This document shows, piece after piece, positions 46,701-55,932 of a DNA stretch of 64,000 nt (position 1 is its first letter; every line of letters begins with the position of its first letter). A model generated the notes under the pieces. That model searched no databases. It was not told where the DNA came from and worked only from the letters and a program-made list of their open reading frames with translations. Source of the DNA: Anthonomus grandis grandis (taxonomy: Eukaryota > Arthropoda > Insecta > Coleoptera > Curculionidae); assembly GCF_022605725.1 (NCBI RefSeq), contig NC_065567.1, forward strand, positions 30,979,127-31,043,126, read 5' to 3'. Both the position numbers and the translations under genes were made by a program.

Positions 46701-49161
46701 GCACCATGTAGATTTTCAAGTAGCACCTTTTATCTATTTTTCTTTATATTTTAATGCCATAAATCTTATTCTTCAGGTGGAAATCAATGGAATTGTGGAA
46801 CTTGGATGGACAAAATGGGATCATCTGATAAAGCAGGAAACCGAGGGAAACCTGCTACCCCACGTGACGGTTCAGCAGTGGAACTCATCGGGTTGTCAAA
46901 GGCGGCCGTTTCTTGGCTTGCGAAGCTTCACGGAGAAGGTACAATAGTTTTTATTGCAATAAAATTTAACCAAATCTAATCGTAAATTCTCATAGGGAAA
47001 TATCCATACGATGGTGTTCAGAGAACGCACAAAAATGGCGCAGTAACAAAATGGACGTTCAAAGAATGGGCGGACAAAATTCAGCAGAACTTTGAGAAGA
47101 AGTTCTGGATCGCACCAAAGCCAACCGCAGAAGAACCGAGACCAGACTTGATCAACAAGAAGAGTATTTATAAGGATTGTTTTGGATCCTCACAACCATG
47201 GACAGATTATCAACTTAGATGTAATTTCCCTATTGCAATGGTTGCGGTAAGAATCCATATTTATTTTTTTTTGCTATGGAAAGCATTTATTGATCTCAAG
47301 AAGAGTCTACAAAAAAAATTATACCAGGAATTATGCCTATTTGGAAATAAAAAAGTAACTATTAAGGACTACACTGTTTTAAACTTACACATTTACAAAT
47401 TAATAGTTAACAATAGTACAGAATTAGAGTTTTCACTTATTAAAAATCTATCAAATTTGAATAACATATAGCAAACAATACACATATTTTCCCCATTTAT
47501 AGAAAAATTAAGATTAATAAATTCGACATAGATAGATAGAGTCAACCAGTCCTTAGAAATTTAAACACGTTAGTCCTGTCATGTAGTAATTCTAGATAAT
47601 TTTAATGTAAGTAATAGTAGAAAATACAATCTTTTAGACATTTTATATAGTTATGATCTAACAGAGCAAATTTTTAAGAAGACTAGAAATAATGCATTGG
47701 ATTTTTTTTAAATTTTGGCACTTTTGTACTGCAGATGGCCACCTCTGATCATAGCAAAGAAGGTAAATGTAAAAGTATAAAATCAATGTATATTTGATAG
47801 TAGAAAGACTGGTACTTCCTTGACTCTGGCAGGTATAAACAACCTTTACCAGAACTTAAATAACTCTGATTGGTCTTTTCTAATTTCTGACTTAAATGCT
47901 GAGGATAAATGTCAACTTGCCATAAACAACTTATTGCCAAGTTTTTGGGGCATTTCATATAATTTTTTCTATCTTCCAGGTATTTGACACCATTCATTTA
48001 CTTCTCCCAATTATTTTAAATGATTTTTCATCTTATCCAGGACTTTTGAACTCATATTTATTGCCTTCCCGGTATTTTAAATAATTTGTCATTTTATCTA
48101 GGACGTCTGAAGACATTTGGGTTTTTCCAGGCAGTTGAAGTAATTTTTCTTTTTTTTTCAGACTTTTGCAAAGGATTTGCAATTAGCGTTCTTACTTTTT
48201 AAGTTTTTGATGTTATGTACAGCATTTATGAAGTACTTTTTCAATTTATTCTACGTTTTTGGACAGATCTTTTAGGTTTTTCAAGAATTTGCAACGTCTA
48301 AGGTATTTGGTTACATATTTGTGTCTTTCTAGCTTTTTTATATCTTTCCCAGGCAGGTAAAATTATGGTTTTTCATCTTTTACATATTAATTGAAAGGAT
48401 TTGCTCTCTTCCAGGCATCTAAAGTGCTTTTTCAATTAATTCCAGGCTGTCCCATACATGTATTGAAGTAAGGATATAAGTGTGGTTTCGTAGTTATATA
48501 ACCTGTTAACATTAGTAAGGCTTATAACAGAATTTCTTGATATATTCTCTTAGGCTCATCATATATTCATCATATATTCTCTTAGGCTCCTGAGCTCTTC
48601 AACCCCCAACATGCTTGGGCCGCTTTAGGACAAGCAGAAAAATACCTATTAGGACCCCTTGGAATGAAAACTCTCGATCCAGAAGACTGGAATTACCGAG
48701 GGGATTACGATAATTCAAACGACTCCGACGATTTCCATGTCGCAAATGGCTTTAATTATCACCAAGGACCGGTAAGGGTGCATTCTGGATAAATCTAATT
48801 ATTATTAACATTTTTTTTACCAGGAGTGGGTATGGCCAATAGGGTTTTTCCTGAGAGCAAAATTGTTATTTGCCTCGCAAAATGGAATGCTTAAAGAAAC
48901 CATATCTAACACAAAAGTTATTCTTTCTAAGCATATGACTGAATTAACTACTTCCGCCTGGAGGGGTTTACCTGAGTTAACCAACAGTAATGGAAGTTAT
49001 TGTCGCGACAGTTCGAGGACTCAAGCTTGGAGTATGTCTTGCGTACTAGAGGTAAGTAAGATTGTTTAATATTTAAATAATGTAATAAGAAAAAACCGTA
49101 TTTCTTCCAGGTACTTTATGATTTGCAGCAAATCGAGTCGAAGCAGGTCATCGTTAACTGA
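25902..49161 (+). CDS. AGL: Glycogen debranching enzyme with a long N-terminal extension
   Basis: Extension exons: 25902-25978, 27654-27699, 30048-30117, 30205-30558, 30617-31567, 31620-32244. Core exons: 32297-32498, 32564-32701, 32761-32923, 32993-33323, 33382-33558, 33617-33786, 33841-34093, 34203-34402, 41553-41806, 42977-43185, 44383-44586, 44639-44805, 44861-45007, 45065-45242, 45304-45482, 46125-46480, 46540-46672, 46777-46938, 46996-47246, 48586-48771, 48824-49051, 49111-49161. All phases agree: 2153 residues, of which 1550 follow the canonical Met at 31931 (human about 1530). The enzyme moves maltotriosyl stubs (GH13-like transferase: DGVRLDNCHSTP with nucleophile Asp, VAELF with acid/base Glu) and cleaves the alpha-1,6 branch (glucosidase: NWGRDTF, CRDALWWW) in cytosolic glycogen. 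The extension has an N-terminal hydrophobic segment (residues 7-23), Lys-rich and acidic low-complexity parts, and six L-x-x-C-E motifs. A shorter form starting at 31931 is likely; a possible leader exon ends at 29589. Confidence 0.88.
28740..29050. promoter_or_regulatory. Probable Lkb1 promoter
   Basis: Just upstream of the Lkb1 start on the - strand, GC-richer than its surroundings, with a TTTCAAATTGTCATGTCAC stretch near 28921-28940 similar to the TGTCAAA motifs at other promoters here. The same DNA lies inside an AGL intron on the other strand. Confidence 0.35.
29340..29600 (+). promoter_or_regulatory. Candidate internal promoter and leader exon of AGL
   Basis: Holds paired TGTCAAA motifs (29405-29411 and 29420-29426) and a good GTGAGT donor at 29590. 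A transcript from here spliced to a downstream acceptor would have its first in-frame Met at 31931, giving an ordinary-length debranching enzyme. A short upstream frame (ATG near 29551, five codons) would precede it. This is inference from motif and phase only. Confidence 0.3.
34809..35272. repeat. Degenerate minisatellite, period about 79 bp
   Basis: Four tandem units starting near 34991, 35068, 35150 and 35229, each with the pattern ATGG(A/T)-N-CTCAA-N-TGACTGGAA-N-TAAAAAGTCAA with substitutions. A detached partial unit lies at 34809-34839. No coding potential. Confidence 0.65.
35450..35990 (-). mobile_element. Non-LTR RT fragment, - strand
   Basis: The - strand gives ALLNFSKAFDTVNYDLLLKL (about 35890-35830), the RT palm region. 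It is followed by HYFGFSTR and, further on, IETFARDYNLKLN (35670-35630), in decayed frames. Only the middle of the RT is left. Confidence 0.65.
36300..37490 (-). mobile_element. RNase-H-type non-LTR retrotransposon relic, 3' half
   Basis: On the - strand VKYTGVIANNVNWMKHID (37480-37420) corresponds to the post-RT KYLGV..L.W..HI block. About 800 bases further, RLRKGHCLTPEHL followed by CSCRG and a LRHIIL string (36590-36490) corresponds to the C-terminal end of non-LTR ORFs that carry an RNase H domain (I/R1/Outcast-like). The part between is too decayed to read. This is a different lineage from the Jockey/CR1-like copies. Confidence 0.6.
37603..37824 (+). CDS. Small basic protein with C-terminal membrane segment, nested in AGL intron
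   Basis: 73 residues; I do not recognise a family. The middle has KQRAFNFVTFYKL followed by a Lys/Arg-rich stretch (about residues 37-53), then a hydrophobic C-terminal helix (about 54-73, GPYLLHIIAIYVIFCIIDYL), so it could be tail-anchored. ATG at 37603 is the first in the frame. It is a diverged tandem copy of the gene at 38236: both share R-A-x-N-F-V-x-F-Y-K-L, and their upstream sequence is also similar. No introns; its expression and function are unknown. Confidence 0.6.
   Translation: MEQFGVDTRESPRAQNLKEAKQRAFNFVTFYKLIKKAERKIPKRRKQRKTRKIGPYLLHIIAIYVIFCIIDYL
38236..38439 (+). CDS. Small Lys-rich protein, paralogue of the gene at 37603
   Basis: 67 residues, start at the first ATG after an AT-rich leader. 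The sequence EAKLRASNFVMFYKLRKA aligns with the neighbour's EAKQRAFNFVTFYKLIKKA, followed by a run of Lys (KKKKKK). The hydrophobic C terminus of the neighbour is missing. A TGTCAAATGTCA motif lies 160 bp upstream, and CCGTGTAAAATTTAACCAAAA at 38158-38178 resembles the sequence before the first copy. It is followed by AATAAA signals near 38532. Function unknown. Confidence 0.65.
   Translation: MELLVDNIESPTANENLQSVNPMESNDVDEAKLRASNFVMFYKLRKADGPAKKKKKKASTKAISVPH
39010..40717 (-). mobile_element. Mariner-family transposon nested in the hAT element
   Basis: Ends CAGGGTG (39010) and CACCCTG (40717), with TA at both flanks (39008-39009 and 40718-40719). A subterminal inverted repeat, GAGATACAGGGCAATGAAGG continuing into TTCAAAAAAATAACGG at 39113-39149, is matched inverted at 40669-40705. 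The left arm is about 90 bp longer than the right, so the right arm has lost sequence. Confidence 0.85.
39055..40041 (-). pseudogene. Mariner transposase, interrupted and C-terminally truncated
   Basis: On the - strand the N-terminal half (40041-39742) has DNA-binding helix-turn-helix sequence (HFIYGLANGNAEEARR, GGGRPEEAI, SIRKIALQLEVS). One TAA stop then follows, the same frame continues (KTVWKVLKRN), and the catalytic half (39645-39160) has FTDEANF, MHDGAPAHF and SPDMNPLDYYLWG. The spacing between the second and third Asp is 41 residues, so DD41D by my count. The C terminus runs straight into terminal-repeat sequence, so the normal tail is deleted. Not functional. Confidence 0.85.
41312..41381. 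repeat. AT-rich perfect-ended hairpin
   Basis: GGGTGAAAAAATATATATTT at 41312 is matched by its complement, ending in TTTTTTCACCC at 41381. The arms are about 26-28 bases, with a loop of roughly 15. It is just outside the hAT element, in the AGL intron. It may be a very short foldback element or slippage product. Confidence 0.55.
42340..42960 (-). mobile_element. Non-LTR RT fragment, - strand
   Basis: The readable piece is EPDNVPSSIIKGMN (42845-42800), the fingers region GPDNIPSSIIK of non-LTR reverse transcriptases. The rest is too decayed to align. It sits in the AGL intron before exon 42977. Confidence 0.5.
43640..44330 (-). mobile_element. Non-LTR RT fragment, - strand
   Basis: On the - strand: AVFLDMAKAF (about 44150-44115), GVPQGTVLCPIL (about 44015-43980) and a catalytic box LYTDDTILV (about 43915-43880; Thr in place of the usual Ala). 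The order is that of an RT from palm to active site. It lies in an AGL intron. Confidence 0.75.
45690..46070 (-). mobile_element. Non-LTR RT fragment, - strand
   Basis: GFQKGRSTVTNLL (about 45870-45830) and NFSKAFDRVNHTLL (about 45765-45720) are readable after allowing one frameshift. It lies in the AGL intron between exons ending at 45482 and starting at 46125. Confidence 0.7.
47530..48000 (+). mobile_element. Non-LTR endonuclease/linker fragment, + strand
   Basis: Readable pieces: YNLLDILYSYDLTEQIFKKT (about 47625-47680), ATSDHS (47741-47757, the endonuclease SDH motif) and INNLYQNLNNSDWSF (47835-47880), the linker between endonuclease and RT. No RT follows, so it is a fragment. Confidence 0.55.
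48000..48450. repeat. T-rich interspersed repeat tract with TTCCAGG units
   Basis: Repeated units of the type TTTTTC-N-TCCAGG-N-TTGAA recur irregularly. One contains TTCCAGGCAGTTGAA (48134-48148), the exact complement of a 15-mer in the 79-bp repeats near 35085. Non-coding, inside an AGL intron. Confidence 0.4.
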
Positions 49162-49731
49162 CTTGCCGGAAATTTAGTTTTTAAGCAAATCAAACCTGTT
49201 TGGGACCCCCGATCATCCCCGTTGCTCTCAAATATTCTTCGGCGACAAAAAATCTACACGGAGGGCGATATTTTACCTTATAATAATATGACAAACATAG
49301 TCAACGATGTGTTTCTTAATTTATATATAAAACGTAATCAAAAACCATGCAGCTGTGACGTTTTAAACGTGTCTGCTTTCGTGCCTGGGGTTTTACTAGA
49401 TTTACCGATTTCTTTCTTTGTTAGTAGTACTGTTAGGCCGTACCCTAAGAAAACTTTCTTTTCCTGTTATTCTAGAAATAGATGCTCCAATGTTAAAAGA
49501 CAAAGGGCGGCAATAGATTTGGACGAAATCGTCCCTGTAGTTGAAGAAATTCCATGTGAAAGAGATGCGCTTATTTTAAATCCTTTACTATTAGAGGCGA
49601 TGCCTAGAAAACGGGTTAAAGCAACCTTAACTGAATCCGAACAAAATAAAATAGCAAGAATTACCATAACGTATATTTTAGCTTTTTTTGCGTTAGTTTT
49701 AACCACTTATTTTATAATTTATTTAGCGTAA
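49162..49731 (+). CDS. In-frame open extension after the AGL stop (read-through extension or separate small gene)
   Basis: After the AGL TGA (49159-49161) the same frame is open for 189 codons to TAA at 49729. The first ATG in it is at 49288, so an independent gene would have 147 residues. The first 42 codons before that ATG also look protein-like (VFKQIKPVWDPRSSPLL). There are several Cys residues, a Lys/Arg segment (RNRCSNVKRQR) and a strong hydrophobic C-terminal helix (ITITYILAFFALVLTTYF). The stop is TGA followed by CTT, the base context most prone to read-through. I recognise no family. Either a C-terminally membrane-anchored AGL form or a tightly packed downstream gene. Confidence 0.55.
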   Translation, partial: LAGNLVFKQIKPVWDPRSSPLLSNILRRQKIYTEGDILPYNNMTNIVNDVFLNLYIKRNQKPCSCDVLNVSAFVPGVLLDLPISFFVSSTVRPYPKKTFFSCYSRNRCSNVKRQRAAIDLDEIVPVVEEIPCERDALILNPLLLEAMPRKRVKATLTESEQNKIARITITYILAFFALVLTTYFIIYLA

Positions 49732-50804
49732 TGTCCTGTGTATTTATTGTTACGTTTTAATTGTGTAGCTCCAAGTTGTTGTTTTTCATATAATACTCTC
49801 TATGGATAGTTGATATTTTTAAGGAAGTTTTACTAGAAATTGAATTTTAAACTTTATATGATATAATTAAATGAGTTATTTAAGTTTTTTGGAGTTTTAT
49901 TAAAAAAAAAACAGCTAATAAATGAATAAATAACATAATTTTATTTTCTATCTAAGAATATTAGACACTAACACGTAGCTCAAAAAATAAATAAACAAGT
50001 CTAAAAACCGAATGTACAAAGAGTTTTAATTTATATTTAAACTAAACACCTGCATTCAAAGTTCTGAAAATCGTAAATTTGATTATTTACGGTATATTAG
50101 TGAATTAGAAATTTTTTATTTGGTACGTCTGCAGTCAGGTAGTCAGTCAAAATATTTAAAAAAAAACTCTGGATAATTCCTATATTGTCAAACATTTTAA
50201 TAACCGACACATTAAAGTACATTTATTATAATTAAAACCCTAATGACATAATTCATTTGCCTCCTAAAAACAAAATCTAGTGTTACAAAAAATGCACCTT
50301 TATATACCCAAAAATTTTAATATTTTCTAATGTCTATACAATGCGTTCCAAAATGATTCGCATTTAATTTGTATGAGGCTTCAATTATAACGAATTTTCT
50401 TATATAGTGTCAAAAACATAAATAATAATATCATTATCTCCTTTAAGGAACTAACTAACCTGTACATAATTTTTAAAATCTGATTAACATTGTTCAACAA
50501 ATTTTTATAATTTAATTTTTGAAAATTTTAAGAGTGTGCGAAATGAAAGAAAAATTATTGCAAAAACTCTGTTATACAGGGCTGCAAAACTTAAAAAAAA
50601 AAATTAACCTGCTAACTGGAAGCAGAAACAGCCCCTGTATAGTCCAGTCACAACTAACTGATTGGTTGTGACTAGACAATTTTTATCACAAAACGAAATT
50701 ACATAATCACATTTTGACGCTCTATCTGATATAAAACATCTAATTTGAAACGAATTCGATATTACGGAATGGCCTAGTTGAATGTTCTAAATCGCCTTAA
50801 AGCT
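49732..50804. other. Convergent 3' region of AGL and GAK with hairpins
   Basis: AT-rich, no genes. Contains a short mariner-type MITE (50574-50641: TACAGGGCTG ... CAGCCCCTGTA). Immediately after it is a hairpin at 50641-50678: GTCCAGTCACAACTAA, loop CTGA, then TTGGTTGTGACTAGAC (16-bp arms, two mismatches). The hairpin may be part of the GAK 3' UTR. Confidence 0.5.
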
Positions 50805-53800
50805 CTACCTAGCGAACATGTTTTGTTGAGAAGCGTCATTTTCGAAATCGCTCCACGCGTTATTTAATTCCATAAAAATCAGTTTGGCTAAGTTTTCGTT
50901 ATCAGTTCCTACTTGCTAAAATGAAATTAATGAATAAATAAATTGTTTTATTGTAAACTTATATACCTTATCGGGATGTACAGCCAGACAAGCCTTCCTG
51001 TAAGCTTTTTTAACATCACCAGCGCTGACCAACTGATGCATCTCGCATTTGGTCCATTTCGTACCATCCCATAATATAGTGTGCATTGAGCATAATAGGG
51101 CTCTTATATTATTTTTCTTTCCTTCTTTCTAGAAAGTGATTTTCAACGACATTTTCATAAAGTTAGGAATTAGTCTACTGTACATACCCATTCCATAACT
51201 TTCAACTTTTCTGGGTCCATGTAGGTGGCCATTTCTTCTTTGCGCATTTCATTTATGGAACGTGGCAAATTGTCCTTTTTCGTAACGAAATTATAACCTT
51301 GGGAGCCCAAAAGGTCACCGAACACGTCAGTGCTTTTAGATTTAGTTTTTGGATCTTCCTTGTTTGTGTTTGATTTATTTAATGGCTCAAAGTGAGACCT
51401 GAAAATGAAGATGATAAAGATAGAACACTATTTTTGAAATTATGTTTAATGATGACTTACCTGCTATAATCAGGACCTGCAGGTTGATGTTGTGGGGTGT
51501 TAAAAGGGGTAGAAGGATTATCGTTGGGAGTCCTGCCTCCGCTTGCCGGTTGACTTGGTTTTGTTTGTCCAGATAACCCAAAACCACCCAGATCACCTTA
51601 AAAATAACCCAACAAGAAAAAATTTATTAACATAAAAACAAGAAGTGCTCACCAAAATCTGCAAAGAAATCAGTTTTTGGTGCGTTTTCAGTTGACCGTT
51701 TTGGCGATGCTTTACTCCAGTCTCCTATTAGATTAGTGCTGTCACCAGATCCTCCACCAATAGACCCAAACGGATCAAAAGCAGCATTCTGCTTGGGCGG
51801 ATTTGTAGCGGAAGTAAATGCGGTAAATTCATCATTATTACCATCCCCTAAAAATCAACAACCAGGACTTACACCCCCATATCTTTCACTTTATAATAAC
51901 TTTACCAAGACTACTGAGAAGATCAAAATTGGTACTAGCAGAAGGCTTAACAGAGCCCTGAGGTTGAGCCGACAATCCACTATTCAAATTCAATAAATCC
52001 ACCGCTTCTTCTACGAATTTAACTTCGTCCTTTATCCTATCACAAGCTGGATCGCTGTCGTCTTCAGAATCCACCAAACTCTCGTGAACTAACGTTGTAG
52101 CAACAGGAGGCGGTAACGTTGTTTTAATTGAGGGTGGTGCAGGTCGTGGAGGACGTTGGACCTGTTTTTTGCTCGGTTTACTCCTAAAGTTATCGATGGT
52201 TTCGTCTTGTTCGATTTGGGAAGTGAACAGGGTTACAGGCACACGATCCGTTTGATTATCTGTTTGCCAAGGAGCTGGTTGGGCGGGACGACGTTCTGTG
52301 TCTCCGACGAATACGTTTAGTGTTACAGCAAAACCTAGATTTCAAAAACGAAGGGTGTTTCAAGGTGTTATTTATTGGTTTACAACTTACAAACACCCGC
52401 AAGTAATTACAGGTAAAGATACTAACAACAACAAAAAAGAAGAAAACAGAGTAGTACTAAGTAGTATATTACATAATTATTATTATTAATATTAATATTA
52501 TTATTTCTTACCGTGCGGGTAATGGTCTTGTCCTTCAGCCAACTCATCTAATTCTGACATAGGCAACCTTATGGAAGTTTCCTCTTCAGGAATAAAACCT
52601 GCATGCAAAAGGTTTAAAATAATCACTAGACATCAACAAGTGTAAATCGTTTACCTGTATGCAGCTGTATCTGGCATATCTTAATGCCCGTTGCCTTTCC
52701 CAAAATATTCCGGGCATGATAAATAACGATGCATACGTCACCACATACAGTTCCATTTAAAGGCAGAAGACATTTTCCATCAGCCATATTGTATAACCTA
52801 AAATAGGGACTATAAAACTTGACCCCAGCTGAGAGATATCAATATAACCTCATTCTTTCGTAGTCTTGGATAGTTGATAATAAACAACGGTTTTCGCTGT
52901 ACACTTCCAAATAGGGTCGACAACCATCACGAAGTTTTGTAAATAGAGGAACAGGGGTCATTTGCAAAGACACTAATGTGACAGGGTTGTAGTGAGGATA
53001 TAAGGGTGGATTTTTTACTATGTCAGCGAGGTAGTATAGATATCTGAAAGAACCAGATAATGAAAGAAAATTAGGGATGAAAATCAATACTCACCTTAAC
53101 TCAGATGCTTTCATATTAGGAGGACACCGTTTGACTGCAAACATTTGCAGTGCATCCTCAGGAACTTCATACAAATTGGCATAAATCAATAGCGCCGATA
53201 CTAAAGTTGAAGACGTGGATTTACCGTCCGTGCAGTGAATCACAATGACGTTTCTGCTGTCTCCTATTTTTAAAATTTAGCAAAAAAATTTATACATTCG
53301 TTCTCGTATTTACCTGCCAAATATTGATAAATGTCCTCACACAGTTGATACATTGAATTAAGTAATGGCGCCTTAAAATGATTGGGATAAGCAAAGGAAC
53401 AGTCTACCACTCTGGCCGGTCCGAATTTTGAATGGTACGGTTTGTTTGTTAAATTATAAACCGAATATCTGTGATTCGGATGTCTAGTATCTAAAAACAG
53501 TCTCACATCCTCAATATGATTAGTTTTATATGCTGATTCTATCCCTTCTGATGGATAAGGCATCACAATAATTCTTGAAGTTATGTAGTGGATATCTAAA
53601 TCAGTCCTTCCCATACTTCTGAAATATAAATTATATAACTCATATTAGAATTCTATAGTAAGTAAAAAGACTAACTGCTGTACGGTTGCCATAACCTTAG
53701 AACTAGTATCCTTAAGGTTTTTTAGAAAACTACCAGCTCCACCCTTTAAAGAGGAAAATAGCCCTGCCTGTTTAGGTTGATCAAATTGGCGGTTTATCGG

Positions 53801-55932
53801 AACCTGCACCTGAGGTGGAGCTGCAGGTCTAGGAGGAACCTATAAGAAAAATAAATTTAGAAAAAACTTAAAAAATAAATTACTCCTCAGATTTTTAAAA
53901 TTATGGACATTTGACTTTTGGTAAGCATTAATTGTAGAGTTTAATATTATATATAAACCTGTATTTATAAAGTTGTGAAACTTACAGGCTGAGGAGGACG
54001 AGTCCCATTTACAGGTTGAGGATTAGGTTGATCCACAGTGTTATTACTCACACAATCTCCATTTCCCTATAAGTAGGTATTTACTTACATTCTTTTATCC
54101 CTTATTAGATCTCATTACCAAACAACTAAATAAAATGCTCAATTACTTGCCTGTTGTTCTGGTACTAAAGCTGGTTCCTTTTTGAATGGCAATGGGGCCT
54201 TAAGATTATATTGGCGAGTTTCTGCAATAGCAGCTAGCCTCTCTAATATACCTGATATTGTGATACGGTTTTCTGGGTTTGGCTGAAAACATCCACCTGA
54301 AAATAAATATATAAAAAATTTTAATATAAAAATAAAAAACACTATTAAAATACTTACGAATGATCTCATGAAAACAGGAATATTTTGGATCAGGAGGCAG
54401 TACATAATTGGCATTAATGATCCTAAGCTTAGCACTGTCCTCATAAGGGTGTTTCATATAACATAGAGTGTAAAGGATACAACCCAAAGCCCAAATATCT
54501 ACTGGGGGGCCAATGAAATAGTTGTTCCATGTATCTACCATTTCAGGAGCCCTGTACATTGGAGTAGTGAAACAAGCCAACTGAAACAAATTAGCACTAT
54601 TAGAATTTATCATACTCTCTGGATCACTTACATTTTCTTCCAAACTACTGTGCTGGTTAGCAGACCAAGTTAGGTCAGGCCTAAATACTTCCTGGGTAGC
54701 AGATCCAAAATCACATAACTTAATTGTTCCTTGTGCACTGATAAGTAAATTATCAATTTTCAGATCCCTATGTTGTATTGGTGGGGTTTGAGAGTGCATG
54801 TGGGCCACAGCTCGACATGTCTGGTAGAATATGGATGTGATTATTTCAGGATCAAAAGGTGCAGTCCTGGATTGTAAAATGTCTACCATTGAGCCACCTT
54901 AGAAACATGTTTGTTTATTAAAAAAACCAGACAATGTGTCGTAATATAGGATAAGGTCTAGTTTAGCAATTTTTCTGAAAATCATGCCTAAAATTATAAG
55001 CAAAGGTCTAGAATGTGTGTAATTTTACTGGAAACAGTATTCTGATGGTAGTGTAACAAATTTTCAGGTGGATTTTATTTTCCAAAAAAAGAGAAAAAAA
55101 ATTTTATGTATAATTCCAGCTACAACTAAAATGTATAAATGTCAAAATTAATTTTTTGTTTTTTTGTTTCGAAAAAAAGATCCAATTGAAAATTCACTAC
55201 TCTGCCATCAGAATATTGTTTCCTGTATAATCAGACACATTTCAAGCCTTTTTCAGAAAAATTCCTAAACAAGACCTTCACTGTAATTTATTTTGTCTTA
55301 CCTGGACAATATTCTGTAATAAGTAGAAACTCATTTTGCTCATGTTGTGTTTGGGATTTATCAATAAATGAAGCAGAGAGAAACTGTATAATATTTGGAT
55401 GACCAGATATTTTCTTTAAAATGTTTATCTCTTGTATAATATTCTTCTTAGCAGCCTCGTCTGCGGCTAGTAGTCTCTGAAAGACAAAAACCAATAAATA
55501 CCCGATTTAATATACATAAAATGTGGTACTACCTTTAAGGCATAATCCTTTCCTGTGGCAATGTCTTGTGCAACAAAAACTACTGCAAATCCACCTGTAA
55601 AATAGTATTTACTTCATTATTTGAACAATTTTAAGCCTATGAGGATCAATATACTTTAACCAACTGCTTAATATGAAGTGGTTAAAATAAAAAAAGGATA
55701 AATAGTAAATTTGGTAGTTTTTGGAATATGTTCCTTAATGGGTACCTCAAATTTTGCTTAAAACTATAAAAAAACCAGGAATAATTAGATAAATATTACC
55801 CTCTGCAATAACTTTTTTGATTTTCAACTTGACATTGGATACCTCAACAGTTTGGCCCACAAAACTGTTCTCGATTTGGCCATTTGATGGCCCGCTGAAA
55901 TATTCTAGGGCCGACTTAAATAAATCACTCAT
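50805..55932 (-). CDS. GAK: Cyclin-G-associated kinase / auxilin (clathrin uncoating co-chaperone)
   Basis: Exons: 55932-55800, 55594-55533, 55476-55302, 54897-54632, 54580-54358, 54296-54151, 54066-53986, 53839-53676, 53618-53314, 53263-53095, 53043-52849, 52797-52655, 52598-52512, 52334-51906, 51847-51653, 51596-51461, 51398-51188, 51128-50967, 50915-50805; phases agree, 1130 residues. Domains: an NAK-family kinase (GGFAVVFVAQD, YALK, HRDLKIDNLL, CDFGSAT, TTPMYRAPEM, DIWALGCILYTLC); a PTEN/tensin-like domain with a degenerate active site HCTDGKSTSS (catalytic Arg replaced by Thr, as expected of a pseudophosphatase); a C2-like part; a Pro/Asp/Gly-rich clathrin/AP-binding linker with DPFG and FADFG-like motifs; and a C-terminal J domain with HPDK that recruits Hsc70. 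It uncoats clathrin vesicles and phosphorylates AP-complex mu subunits. The exon ending at 54151 uses a GC donor. Confidence 0.95.
54953..55278. repeat. Foldback element in a GAK intron
   Basis: A long imperfect palindrome. Left arm about 54953-55079, starting AAGGTCTAGTTTAG; right arm about 55180-55278, ending CTAAACAAGACCTT. Both arms share GGAAACARTATTCTGATGG and AATTTTTCTGAAAA. Roughly 100-bp spacer, no coding capacity. Likely a MITE or foldback transposon; I could not settle the target duplication. Confidence 0.7.

Noticed and set aside
49467..49706. 79-codon - strand frame
   Set aside because: Shadow of the long AGL downstream frame, which is the more protein-like strand.
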